In this document: piece after piece, positions 9,387-20,155 of the stretch
Layout of the letters: the number at the start of each line of letters is the position of its first letter
Position numbering within the stretch: the stretch's first letter is position 1
Source: Chlorophyllum brunneum
Lineage: Eukaryota; Basidiomycota; Agaricomycetes; Agaricales; Agaricaceae
Reading direction: 5' to 3'
DNA: 64,000 bases
Assembly: GCA_963576785.1 (NCBI GenBank)
Contig: OY756146.1
Location: forward strand, 62,001-126,000
Notes under the pieces: generated by a model
The model's input: the letters and a program-made list of their open reading frames with translations, nothing else
The model's database searches: none
What the model was told of the DNA's origin: nothing
Made by a program: the position numbers and the translations under genes

Positions 9387-12198
9387 CTACACCCACTTCA
9401 ACGTCGCCCAACAAAAATGTCCACAACCAGCTGTGCAGGGATGCCTCGCCAATTTCCCTACCATTGCGTATGACTGTGACCGTAGGCCCTTGTCTGGTGA
9501 ACTACTACCTGTATAATCTGAACTATCAATCACAGTACCCTCCGTCGTACCCTTTACAATGATATGTGGAGTCGATGATGCTCTCGTAAAAGGTCTCCCG
9601 CGTGACTCGTTGAACTCCCGAGATGGTGGTAGGTCAATCATTGGCTGATTGAGGTAGAACTGTCGGTAGCATGACTGATGACCGCTGTGGTTGTACATCG
9701 GAATGGCGTGCTGTGAATAGGAAGCCGGCTACTAGCGGTTAGCAACCGGAGTTCTTCACGGGACGTTTCTACTAACCGTATTGTGCAAGCGACGATGGAG
9801 GACTTGCAATTGAGGCAATAACTAAAAGTCGGACGTTTCCGTGTGTCGCCCGATAAGTTTCCGACGGGCCTGGTCAGAGGTTTCTTGCACCTCCCACAAG
9901 TAGCGTATATTGTGGTACCGATCTGGTAAGAAACGTTAGCGAAGATTGATATTGAAGCAAACAAAGGACGTACGAAGGCTATGTTTTTGATTTGTTGCAC
10001 CTTGCAGTGCTTAGGGAAGTACACTTCAGTCGTGTAAGGCTTACATTTCAATAGCTGGTCTGTGGGCCGGTTGAACAATGCGCGAGAGAATGACTGGGAC
10101 ACAAAGCCCACCTATATAGGCATCATAGATATGAAGACGTCGTTGAGGAGAAAGCCTCAGTTGCTTCGGAGCAATAACGCCCATGGTAGCAGCCGTTTGC
10201 CCATCACCCTGTCCAACTCAATTATTTCGAAAGCAGGTGTAAAGTTGTGTGTACTCACGGTGATCATGAATTCCTCCAAGGCTTCGCGTAAAGCCTCCCA
10301 TCCATCTGATTCTCATTCACGGCAACAATGTCTTCGCGGAGTGCTGTCAGCTTCGCTACCTCCGCAGGAACCACCACATCGTTCAAAGTGGGATCTTCGA
10401 GTCTTTCCTTGACCTTTCCCCGATGTCGGCTGGACGTATCACGTGTCACCTCTTCCCTCACACAAGCCGGCTGTTCTGGAGTTCTTTCAGCAGCCGTGAC
10501 AGTCTTCACGCTGCTCTGCGAACCACGGTGCATTGGCACAGGTGTGAACCTCGGCGGTGCAGGAAGCGAAGCCAGTGTTGAACTTCGACTCCGAGGTTTT
10601 ACCCGTCCACGTCTCGTCTTGTTAAGAGTCGGTTTTCGGCGGGCCGACGGCAGTTCTTCCTCTGATTCCGTGTCTGTCGACCCAGGAGACGGTGACGATG
10701 CTTCATCCTCTTCGTCTTGTTCAGTCCAATGTCGTTGCTGGGCTAGTCTTGATAGTGGGCTCGGTGTTGGTACAACGGACAGAGGGTGGGACTCTTCATC
10801 TGTAGAACCTGCACCGACCGTCTCCTCCTCTTCATCCTCGACATCACTTCCGGGAGAGGAATCAGAGTCGCTTAGAACGCCCTCTCCGGCGTTTCTGACA
10901 CTTGTAGAGCTCTTGTCCATTGGACTAAGACTTTGATGGGGAGTAGCACCAGAAACGGGCTGTCCGCGCGGGGGGACTGAACATCGTGCAGAAATCCCAG
11001 AGTCAACGGATTCTCTGCGGCCAAGGACAAATGTACATCGAGGAGTAAGCGGAGGAAGAGTCGACGCGTTGAGGTGGTGAGTCGGGTGGTGTCGGTGGAA
11101 GACTGGGTGCACGTTGTACCAATGCAGTACTCATTAACAACCAAGCTCGGGCGATATGGGTTTACCAGTAACGAGGGCGGCCTAAGGAGGGTTAGCAACC
11201 AACTTCGAGTTCACAGATTCCCGGTGCTGACCTGCAGGTTTGTCATACACAACGCAGATAAATCCCTTCCGTCGACCACATATGAATGCGCTAGCTTCCT
11301 AAACGAGTCCGCGTCAAGGTAGGCTTGAGTTGAGGAGAAAGCTCCGAGTTTCTGAGAGTTGGGACGGAAAGGGGCGTCACCGATCTGCTTGATCGATGCT
11401 TTTGGGACGGCGAGTTCGTGGCTTAGCCGTGCAGGGTGTCTGAAACCTCAATTTTTTAGTGCCGAGTCGGTGAAGAGAGTAGTACTTACATATCATCGTA
11501 TGGTATTTCCCAGCGAGGAACGCTATCGGTGACAAAGGCTAGCGCGCCCTGTGGGGTCCATGTTGTTGACGGCCGAGATACGGCGTCGAGAGGCTTCGAG
11601 GTGTCCCGCATGTCGAGTTGGGTAAACGTTCCATTAGTGTTCGGAGCATGGAAGGTGTGCTGGTCGGCCAACTCGGTGTCTAGGTGGTGGGTGACGAAAA
11701 GAAAGAGAAAAGGGATTTGTTGTTACTCACCAGTGACGCCCCCTTCGACAGACGTGCCCGTGACAGACTACTTGGGGATTCAACCCCTTCTAACATCCCA
11801 CACTTCCGCGGCATCGAGGATGGGGCTTGAGTGATTCAGAAACGATTTGACTTCTTCTGGGGTTGGTTTTGGCACGCTAAAGCCCTTGGTGCATGGTACT
11901 GCTGTCCATGTCAACCAGAACGAATAGAGGATTCCAAACGCAGGGTGAAAAGATGACGCGGCGGACGGTTGAGGGGTTATGAACACGCATGATGGATGAT
12001 TGAGTATTACGAAGGTCCTGTGAAGGCGTGATGTGAGAGGGCAGTGTGGCGGGCGATATTGAGGACCAGGCCAGATGCGAAAGACGCCGTCAGCAGAGCC
12101 AGTCATACAGTAGTGGCGAACAACGCGCGAGACGTCTATGGCGTGGATTGAGCGGAGAGCTTCCTTGGTTTTGCGTTTCTGGAGTGGGATTACTGTGA
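9387..12198 (-). pseudogene. WDR24/Rtc1 pseudogene (copy of the gene at 28731-32834)
   Basis: Degenerate copy of the neighbouring WDR24/Rtc1 gene; exons 1-3 and the 3' part of exon 5 with most of exon 6 are deleted. Other lesions are a one-base deletion (CCCC to CCC, near 11155) that shifts the frame at the start of the exon equivalent to exon 9, loss of the donor after the exon-4 equivalent (GTTAGT to CCTGGT), and an internal deletion of about 260 bp in the Ser-rich linker. A 9-bp loss removes the CSIC zinc-ligand pair in the C-terminal RING-like domain near 9700, and a cysteine codon nearby became arginine. The stop has moved two codons downstream. No functional protein is expected. Confidence 0.88.
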
Positions 12199-12622
12199 TC
12201 CGCCATCATCTTAGGATTCTGATCTCTGGCTGTCTTCTTGAACGACAAGAACAATGTTTCACGAGTGGTAGATGTCGGGTTGGGCCGTTCGCATGGATGC
12301 AAAGACATGGGTAACGCCAGCCCAGGACGAAGCCTCGTTCTTCGAGACCAGGCACACGCAAATCTTTAGCAAAATCATCGATCACGGACTCTCGACCTAC
12401 ATACACAGGAAGTGGACGTGAATTAAAACGAAGCACTGGGACAAGCGACATACTTATATTGGCTCTTGTGTCGAGATCTACACACAGCAATAAAGATGGG
12501 TATTGTTGGCTGTAACCCCACCAGTTGTTCGACCTTCGCAAGTTCAGGATCAAGAGTGACAGGGGGATCTTAGCCGACAAATGTTTTCGACAGATTTCGT
12601 TTCGAATGGTAGTGTTACATGC
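12199..12622 (-). pseudogene. Relic of the unidentified gene upstream of WDR24
   Basis: This corresponds to 33183-33552 of the intact block. A recognisable shared stretch is the FLSFKKTARDQ segment near 12220-12250. The splice donor after ATATA has changed from GTATG to AGTATG and about 45 bp are inserted. I do not recognise the family. Confidence 0.4.
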
Positions 12623-12631
12623 CTTCAATTC

Positions 12632-13576
12632 AGTGAACGCTATTCAGCCAACAGATTTTTCGAAACACGTGATCTTCGGAGATCACCGAGAACCCATTTG
12701 GGGACGTAGGCGACCCTGCTGATGACTCAGGAAAACATATGCGCCGGGCTCAGTAGCTCAGTGTGTACCGTAAATTACAAATTATTTCCATTTATCGTGT
12801 CCAACCACAACGAGGGAACAGAGATTTTAGAAGATGCCCCAGAGAGATCAAAGCGGCCTCGCACTGTGGAGCATATCGACCTCACTAGCTCGTCCCCATC
12901 GCCCGAGATCCCAGTGACTGAACATGATGAAACACCACGGAGCCCGTCACCCACCGAATATGGTAGTGCTGATGAAGACGAGGTTGGTGGTCTGAACAAT
13001 CCCTTAGTCAATGGTTAACAGAATATTCAGGATAACACTTATGCTAAGAAACTCCTCGAAACAGCCAACACGTTCGAGGAGGCAGCAGCAATCATTCGCG
13101 CCCAGGTACCGCTCCGTAACTGCATTTGGATGAGAAGTGTGGTTGATCGTAAAGTCGGTCGTGATGTCATCGCTTTTGTAGGGGATATTCGTCGGCTGGA
13201 GGCAACGGGAAGGAAACATGATACAACATGGGCAATTGGGGAGGGGAAGGATGGTAGACGAAGGGTGCAGAACACGATGGGTTACTAAACCCGCAAAAGT
13301 CTAATGCTGTCCTGAACGGGTTCACACACAAAGTTAATTCTGTGTCTCAAACTTGCATTCAAACTACATTCAACATGCAGGCACAGGTTTTACATTACTA
13401 CGTAGATAATGTACTCTATCTATGTACACTTTCTACATTATACCCACCCAATAAACCACTGTGATTGAAAGTGAGAGGCCTCATTGTTGTGTTGTCGGCA
13501 AAGTCCCCAAATGGGTGCTCAGTGATTTCTGAAGATCATGTGTTTTGAAAAATCTGTTGGCTGAATAGCATTCACT
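12632..13576. mobile_element. 945-bp DNA transposon with about 75-bp terminal inverted repeats
   Basis: The ends 12632-12710 and 13576-13498 are inverted repeats starting AGTGAA-GCTATTCAGCCAACAG. They differ at about eight positions over 75 bp, mostly C/T or G/A. The flanks CTTCAATTC (left) and CCTGAGTTT (right) both align to the single CTCTGGCTC of the empty site in the duplicate block (33554-33562), so the target duplication was about 9 bp. Long TIRs and a 9-bp duplication suggest a Mutator-like element, but that is inference because no transposase is seen. It carries one damaged ORF (next entry). Confidence 0.8.
12722..13288 (+). pseudogene. ORF of unknown function inside the TIR transposon (one in-frame stop)
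   Basis: A 188-codon frame from ATG 12722 to TAA 13286-13288, interrupted only by a TAA at 13016-13018 that could be a mutated CAA. The N-terminal half is acidic and Ser/Pro-rich (HIDLTSSSPSPE, PRSPSPTEYGSADEDE) and looks disordered. The C-terminal half is probably helical (KKLLETANTFEEAAAIIRAQ) with a basic segment (VVDRKVGRD). There is no DDE/DDD triad and no zinc finger, so it is not an obvious transposase. It may be an accessory protein or captured host sequence. I do not recognise it. Confidence 0.55.
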
Positions 13577-15179
13577 CCTGAGTTTGTTGCAAGCCCAGTT
13601 GCCATCGGACATTGCTATTCACATGAGGGACATACAGGGCTATCTACATTTAAAATATGGAGTGAGTTGCTTCAGTGGTTCGGGAGGTATTTAAAGATTT
13701 TTCTGGAAGTGGAAATTATTGAAAGGGTTTTGTCCCCTACTGTATCTGACGACATAAGGAGTCAGATGTAGGTTCTTGTTCTTGATACCATGTGACCATT
13801 TACTACAGGAATGCTGTTTAGCCTCTACCACTCCCCCATAGCATCATCATATTTACTCATTTCTAAATTACCCATCCACTCCACTAATTAGCAATGAAGG
13901 ATAGAAATAGGTGGATCATTGTAACTTTGAGAGAGGGCCTTGACCTCCTTATTTGAGTGATACAATGGAGTGATGATGGTATGTTGGTGCTGGTTGTTGT
14001 CTCTTGATATATTGTTTATTCCTGGTTGGGTGGAATAAATTTTCAGAAAGGACCTCTTTTTTAGTGGCAATCCCAAGATGATATACATATATACCATTTG
14101 GAGCATACTATTTTCAAGTACAGCTATTTTATTATATCAGATATACTGAACAAGAACAGTAGTTTGAGAAGACTGAAATTTGAGTTTGGCTATTTTTAAA
14201 AAGTTACTTTCTCTTTGTGGTAAATTCTATTTCTATATTTTTATCCCAATTAGTATCAACCTTGGTACTGGTCACCATTCCCATATTGTATAGATGCAAT
14301 CAGTCAAGTATGAGAAAATATTTTATGATTTATCTGGGTTCCTATTACTAATCCAGGACTTAGATATATAAAAAGACAACCTAAAACAATGGGTGTCCAT
14401 TCTAATTTTACTTGATTTATTCCCAATCTCCATTGCCATCAACCTAGATACTAAAATCTACTTTTATGTTCTTTCTTTAGCTGGTTACTCTACTTGGTAC
14501 AGCTCTCCTATCACTATGTTTATTCCAAGACATTATATTTTGAAATACAGTAGAAATGTTATAACAAAATCATCAGTAAGTAACATCTTATCTCTAGATT
14601 AAATGTTAAGCTTGTAAAATTTACACTATTATTACTAATACTGCTATTAAATTTACATTGTGGCATGTTACTATGCAAATGTAATTTGGAACATATTGTA
14701 AACATAATTTACATAGTTACAGGTCAAGTATATTTGACCTGCAACTTATCTTTGATATTGTTCTATGGATTGTACAGGTTAATGACACTTGATCTGCAAT
14801 ATATGCCATGCTATCACTTATGGCTCTGTATCATCTATAGTTTCTCTTGCAGATCAAACATTTTCAATATGCAACAACTTTTGTCTTTTCATTCCTTATG
14901 TCTAGGCTAGTACTACTGTAGGACTGTGCAGCTTGTATATTATATACTATTATGTTTGTTCAACCTATGTCAATTTACACAAAATATCTAGCTAGGAGGC
15001 ATGCCCTAGCCCTAAGCTACTGCACTGAAACTGATATAGATAGACTACTATTAATCAAATTTAGAAAGGATGTTATTTACCATAGTTCACTATAAAAAAT
15101 CCATACTCAATAACTGGGTAGAAACCTTCTCTAAGCTATAGTTTGGAATTGGTCTCTTGTGTCACAGATCTAGAATTGT

Positions 15180-15450
15180 TTGAATGAGCTCACCAACAGC
15201 CCACAGATCTGCATGAATTGCACTGTATACATAGCTATTAGCTTTGATTTTGGGTACAGCCCACTGTTTTATCCTTCTGAATTCAGATATTATATTCTCT
15301 GAGCCATTGACCCTGTGGGCCAAGCCAAAGTCAATAATATATAACTACTCTAATAAAGTGTTGACAACAATATGTGTAGACTTGAGATTCATATATCTAA
15401 TGCCATGTCTATAGACAAAAGTAAACTTTTCCACAATTTGCTAGAGAAGA
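15180..15450 (-). pseudogene. Protein kinase relic (catalytic loop to subdomain IX)
   Basis: Read on the minus strand, a frame shows RHGIRYMNLKSTHIVVN in the position of the HRDLKxxN catalytic loop, a TAG, then IIDFGLAH (DFG motif). A segment resembling the activation loop and the DLWAVGELI helix of subdomain IX follows. The N-lobe is not identifiable and stop codons interrupt the frame. The gene is dead and CpG-depleted like the rest of the block. Confidence 0.6.
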
Positions 15451-16284
15451 TTGTAGTATTGTGTAGTTTAATGAGAAGAAGACTGCATTATTGAGAGGCA
15501 GCAATTTTGGTATAGTAATAATATATTTACCATGTCCAATATTGGTAATGCAAGAGAAGGGAATAGTGCAATTTTGAGAGTCCAATAGTATCTGGGAGGA
15601 CTATAGATAGTTTATAAAATATAGTTTTAGTACAATAATCTTGAGAACAAATTCTTTGTACAGTTTATAACAATGCTGCAGGTAGTAGAGAATCAACCCT
15701 AGTTTACTGTAAGAAAAAGGGACATTACATTTTTTATGGATATAATGATCTTATAATTGTCCAAGATCAAACCCACTTTATATTCTTGTATATTTTTGTC
15801 CTTAGTTGGTAACCCATTCTTCTAGTTCTTGCTCTTAGAGCTAATAGAGTAATAAACATATTGAAGGATTTTGCTGACTGTTTTTGTTACATTAGCTTGC
15901 ATCTTGTCAAAGCTATCTAATATAGCTGGAAGTGCATCTTTGCAATTGAAAAGTTGGAACAAGAATTTGAAGGCCTAAAGTAGCTCAGAGGGTGTGAATT
16001 TATAGTCCACAAATTGCAGTTAGTGCATATACCTGATTGATGTTGTCTGTAGAAGCTTAATACATGAGATATCTCTCCACTTCAAAATTTGGATTGAGGT
16101 AGAAACAGAGTATGACCAAAATATGACTAGTATGCAGATAGTTGCTGACTCTTACATATACTATTGCTTAGAGAAGCATGTGATGGAAATCTGACTTGTT
16201 GTGAAGCAATATTGTCTTATTAATGATAATTGGTATATGTGGTGTGTTCAACAAAAAACTGCTGTTGGGACTGTACAATCTCTA

Positions 16285-16440
16285 ATGGTCAATACCAAGA
16301 AAATTCAGAATGTCCCAAAGAAAACACTTTCTGGTCAGATAATGATGTCTCAAGATATAACTATGAACAAGAGTAGCAGTATAGTAAGAATTTTATATGT
16401 ATATGTTATACACTCTGACATCTTTATATAACTAGTGTAT
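16285..16440. repeat. Dispersed repeat, copy A (copy B at about 17030-17172)
   Basis: The segment around CTGGTCAGATAATGATGTCTC to ATACACTCTGACATCTTTATAT matches 17030-17172 (CTTTGACATCTTTTGTATAGC) with scattered substitutions. Origin is unknown; it is part of a decayed element present at least twice. Confidence 0.55.
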
Positions 16441-17274
16441 TGATGCTCTTATCTTGATGTTTTCAGATATCCCCAAATACTTTTGTGTATCTGAAAACCT
16501 TGCCTAGAAGATATTGATAGGAAAATATAACTAGGATGTCATACTTATTCTTGAGAATAGTTTTGATAGGATTGGAACAACAAGTGAAGACAAAGCAATA
16601 GTAAAGAAGTCACTCCTCTACAATCTTGAGTGAATCTTCTATAATTATCACAACCTTTATTATGTGTCTATACTTCCTGTCATCATACCTAACATTATCA
16701 TCTTTCTTGTACAGGTGTTTGAACTTATTCCAATCACAATTGCAGAGGTATGTGATCTTTTTATTCCATCCACAAGCAATATACTAATACTACATACCAC
16801 ATAGTTCATGTTATAGGTATTTGCTTCTGTTGAATTGTATCATGGCTAAGCACACTTGTCTATGTGGGTACTCTCTTGGCCTATATATAATAGCCATACA
16901 AATAGAAATACATACCAACTAATCAAGACAATAGGCACAAACTCTGTATTTTGACATACAAAGGATTAATTCTATTATATTCTTCCCCTCCATTCTTTTT
17001 CCCCCATCCCCTCTAATGCTTAACACTAAGAAATCCCAAAAAGCCAAAGAAAAAACACCTATTTGTCAGACAAATAATATCTCAAGATATTACTATAAAC
17101 AAGAATAGTAGTGTAGTAAGAGTTTATATACATATACCATATACTTTGACATCTTTTGTATAGCTAGTTTATAGTTTCAGGAACTTGTAAATCCTCCAAA
17201 TTTGCTGGCTCCCAATACCAGGAAGTTCTGAAGTTGTCACACTTTTCATAGAAGACTAACATACTATCCTCTAC

Positions 17275-17475
17275 TATATCTGGATTTACATAGTTTTTAG
17301 TGACTTATATGAACATTATTTGAAATATATTGTAAACCTAATTTACATAGTTCTCAGAAATCTTGTAAAATTTATGTAATACTATTCAAAAAAGTAAAGC
17401 TATGTAAAAAAATATTCAATTAATTTTGAATACTATTTATACATGATTTACATAGTAACTATTATGTCTGAACCT
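17275..17475. repeat. MITE-like element with ends related to CTGGATTTACATAG
   Basis: Starts near TATCTGGATTTACATAG and ends in an inverted form near CATAGTAACTATTATGTCTGA. The inner part contains AAATATATTGTAAACCTAATT. The same inner and outer motifs occur in reverse orientation at 18600-18690, and the outer ends occur as a tight hairpin at 50408-50455. Confidence 0.45.
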
Positions 17476-18599
17476 CAAACCTATGTTAGAAGTTACAATA
17501 AATTCCCAGAAGCCATACCACTTGTACCACCACCATGATCCAATGATACCATCATCAACTCTCTACTCTGACTTACTTGGAAATATATACCATACCTGTA
17601 TGTATATGACACCGATAGACTCTACTTATGCACCATTGAGAACAACCTTTATGGCACATGGAATAATAGCTAGAAAGCATGACCCACCACTGAGAAAACA
17701 ATGCAGTACATCCACCCCTACATATACACTCATGGTCCAGTGCTTAAAGCACTTATTTACCAACAAGTTGCCAATGGAATCTATTGTATAGAAATGTGAC
17801 CAAAGGACCTATTATCAGACAATAAACCTGCTGTACCCAGCAGTGACAGTAATAACTCTTTCCATCTATTATTGCAATCTACTCAAGCCTTTGTTGAGTT
17901 ATCTGAGTCTTACCTCTCTAAAGAACCAACTATATTAATGTCATCCTTATCATCCAATTCCAATCAGCCCATGAATGCAGTTCTTCCATCACCACTATTG
18001 TTATCATCATCATTGTCTACCATCTCATTCTGCACATCTTGTGACTGCAGCTGTTCCAACAAATCTCTATCATCATTATCTAAGATCTCTGAGGATGAAT
18101 AAGCACTCATCCATTTCACCATCATTAGTTTTACCTCATCCTATATTTAGTTGTTTCATCTTTATCAGTTTTATATCTATCTTTAGTAGTATTTTGTCTC
18201 ACATTTCATGTCTATCAGTTTCACATTGTGAAACTTGTTTCAGTCTCGTTATCTATACTCTGTAGTATTTATAAAAAAGAAGTAGTTAGTATAAATAGCC
18301 AACTATATTAGGAAGTCAAAGCTTAAGCTTTGATCTTCTACAAGGATAGCCTTCTTGATTGCCCAAGAAAAGTTTCCATTGACAGTTGTTGTCAATCAAT
18401 AGAAGATTGCTCAACTACTTATTCTCTACTTACCCTCATCACTCAGAGCTACGAGATAAATGGGATTCCCATTTCTTAGTTGAGTAATAACAATTTGATA
18501 ATGTTTGTTTATCTAGTTACTTGGCTGAGATAGGTATTAAGGCTATACCCTAGAGGTCACATCCTCTTTGATTGCTCCTAGTAGCTGAATCCATAACAG

Positions 18600-18690
18600 T
18601 AACTGAGAACTATGTAAATTATGTTTACAATATATTTTAAATAGGTTTTACATAAGTTACTAGGAACTATATAAATCCAGACATAGTGCT
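18600..18690. repeat. MITE-like element, second copy (reverse orientation)
   Basis: GAACTATGTAAATTATGTTTACAATATATTT through AACTATATAAATCCAGACATAG is the reverse complement of the element near 17280, with substitutions. It lies in the same AT-rich block. Confidence 0.45.
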
Positions 18691-18899
18691 CTCTTATAAG
18701 GTGACCATATGATTCTTTATAGCTAACAAGAGCAGTGGTGACAGTAGGTTGCCTAGAACTATCTAGTTACTTCATAAGATCAAAGATATTAATAACTTGT
18801 AGAATAACATTTTTAATACACTGAGCAGAATCACTTAGCACAAGGCTTGCACTATAGGAAAAATATGTATGTATGAGCAGACTCATTTTCAAAGAGTAG

Positions 18900-19530
18900 G
18901 CAAGAAAATGGACATTGTGTTTTGTTGAGGAAATGACCATAACAAGTTGTTGCAACTACCAGTAGTAAATACAGTAGGAAAGCACATAAGGTCTACTTAC
19001 CAAAGAGATACAATTTTAAGAAGTATCTAGAGAATGGTAACTTGGATAAACAGAGGTTGATTATGAAACAATCTTCATCTGTGTTGTAGAGCAAGAAATC
19101 AAGTAGTTCAAGGTTTGGGTTGTGTTAAAGAATATAAGCAATGATAAAGAAGTTGTACAATTGTATAAGATATAGAATACACCTGTCATATAGAGTTTAT
19201 ATATATATAAGAGAGCATGGACAAGTTTGTTGAAAAAATGACCATAATAAGTTACTGCAGCAGGTAGCAGCAGTAAAACACAGTAGGAGAGAACATAGGA
19301 TCTACTTACTGAGGAAGTATACTTCTAAGAAGTATCTGTAGAAAAGTAATTTGGATAGACAGAAATTGTTGATAATGTAATCTCTCTCAGTATCGTAAAG
19401 GTTGAAGTTAAGTAAATCAGTATTAGGATTGTACTAGAGAATGTAAGCAATGATGAGGAAATTGTTCAATTGAACAAGATGCAGAATATGTCTGCTACAT
19501 GGGGTTTATATATATCTAGAGAGCATAGAC
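18900..19530. repeat. Tandem duplication of a unit of about 310 bp
   Basis: Two consecutive units, about 18900-19215 and 19216-19530. Each contains TGACCATAA-AAGTT-TGCA, AGTAGGA-A-CACATA, AAGAAGTATCT and AATATAAGCAATGAT or its variant, and ends in GTTTATATATAT...AGAGAGCAT. They have diverged by many substitutions. A further related array flanks the gypsy element (19530-19748 and 26198-26480). Confidence 0.6.
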
Positions 19531-19753
19531 AAGTCATACTACATACAAAGTCATATAGACACATGTTGTGTTGAAACTACATAGAGTGTTTTATCTGACT
19601 CTTAATAAGTACTATGAAATGTGTATCCTAGTCATTGGAACTATATAGAATGATCTACTAAGTACCAATTGTTATTTTTGACTTAGTATAACACCCATTG
19701 TATGCAGAGCAACTTATAGGAAGTTTCAGTTTAGTCTATTATTATTATAATGA

Positions 19754-20047
19754 TGTTACGACCTTAGTCTGAGACTCAGGTTGCAAGTCTTTGGATAAAG
19801 ACAAGGAAGTAGAGAGAAGAGTAAGGGATGATACGATTGGTAAAGTGTAAGGAATACATCAAGTATTACTGCACTTTATATACTAGCAGCGGAGGCTAAT
19901 AATAAGGGGGACGAGTAGACGAGTCAGATAAGAGGCATAGCCTTTAGAGATGAAACAGGAGATGGAACAAGGAGTGAAACAAGTATGAGGGTACACGAGG
20001 TAATGGGTGCGAGATAGGAATGAACGGTCTATCTATAGTTCGTAACA
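19754..20047 (-). repeat. 3' LTR of the chromovirus
   Basis: A 294-bp direct repeat of 25904-26197. It reads TGTTACGACC at its left end and CGTAACA at its right end. It is preceded by the target duplication AATGA and adjoins the polypurine tract. Confidence 0.95.
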
Positions 20048-20060
20048 ATACCTCCCTTTC
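20048..20060 (-). promoter_or_regulatory. Polypurine tract of the chromovirus
   Basis: On the minus strand GAAAGGGAGGTAT lies directly before the 3' LTR, the expected place for the plus-strand primer. The same tract is kept in the decayed copy next to its LTR at 52389. Confidence 0.8.
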
Positions 20061-20155
20061 AAGCTTCATGTCCTCATGATGCGTATTACTGTAAAGGTCC
20101 TTTGTAAAGTAAAACATACGGAGTTTTGGAAAAGGTAGGAAAGCGCGATGAGAAT

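Larger units (their letters stand above)
9248..13630. repeat. Segmental duplication, decayed copy (partner 28590-33612)
   Basis: From GAATGAATTCAAC at 9248 the sequence follows the block starting at 28590 at high identity, to about 13630 against about 33612. Relative to the partner it lacks about 260 bp (near 11060), about 510 bp (near 11890, partner about 31491-32003) and about 870 bp (near 12195, partner about 32311-33183). It has gained a 945-bp transposon at 12632-13576. Beyond 13630 the sequence turns abruptly AT-rich. The missing parts and broken splice sites show that this is the derived copy. Confidence 0.88.
13631..19748. other. AT-rich, CpG-poor repeat-relic block
   Basis: About 6 kb of very AT-rich sequence with almost no CG dinucleotides and no intact gene. 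It contains a kinase fragment, MITE-like inverted repeats, a dispersed repeat pair, a tandem duplication and long stretches with nothing recognisable. Longer reading frames here, for example 17483-17791 and 17872-18102, look like decayed coding sequence but I cannot assign them. Confidence 0.8.

Noticed and set aside
10328..10936. 202-codon plus-strand frame, repeated identically at 29684-30292
   Set aside because: Antisense to the Ser/Glu-rich linker exon of WDR24 and of its pseudogene. Low-complexity coding DNA leaves the opposite frame open; there is no independent motif.
12741..12790. TAGCTCAGTGTG resembling a tRNA A box
   Set aside because: No matching B box or clover-leaf can be drawn downstream, and it lies inside the TIR transposon ORF.
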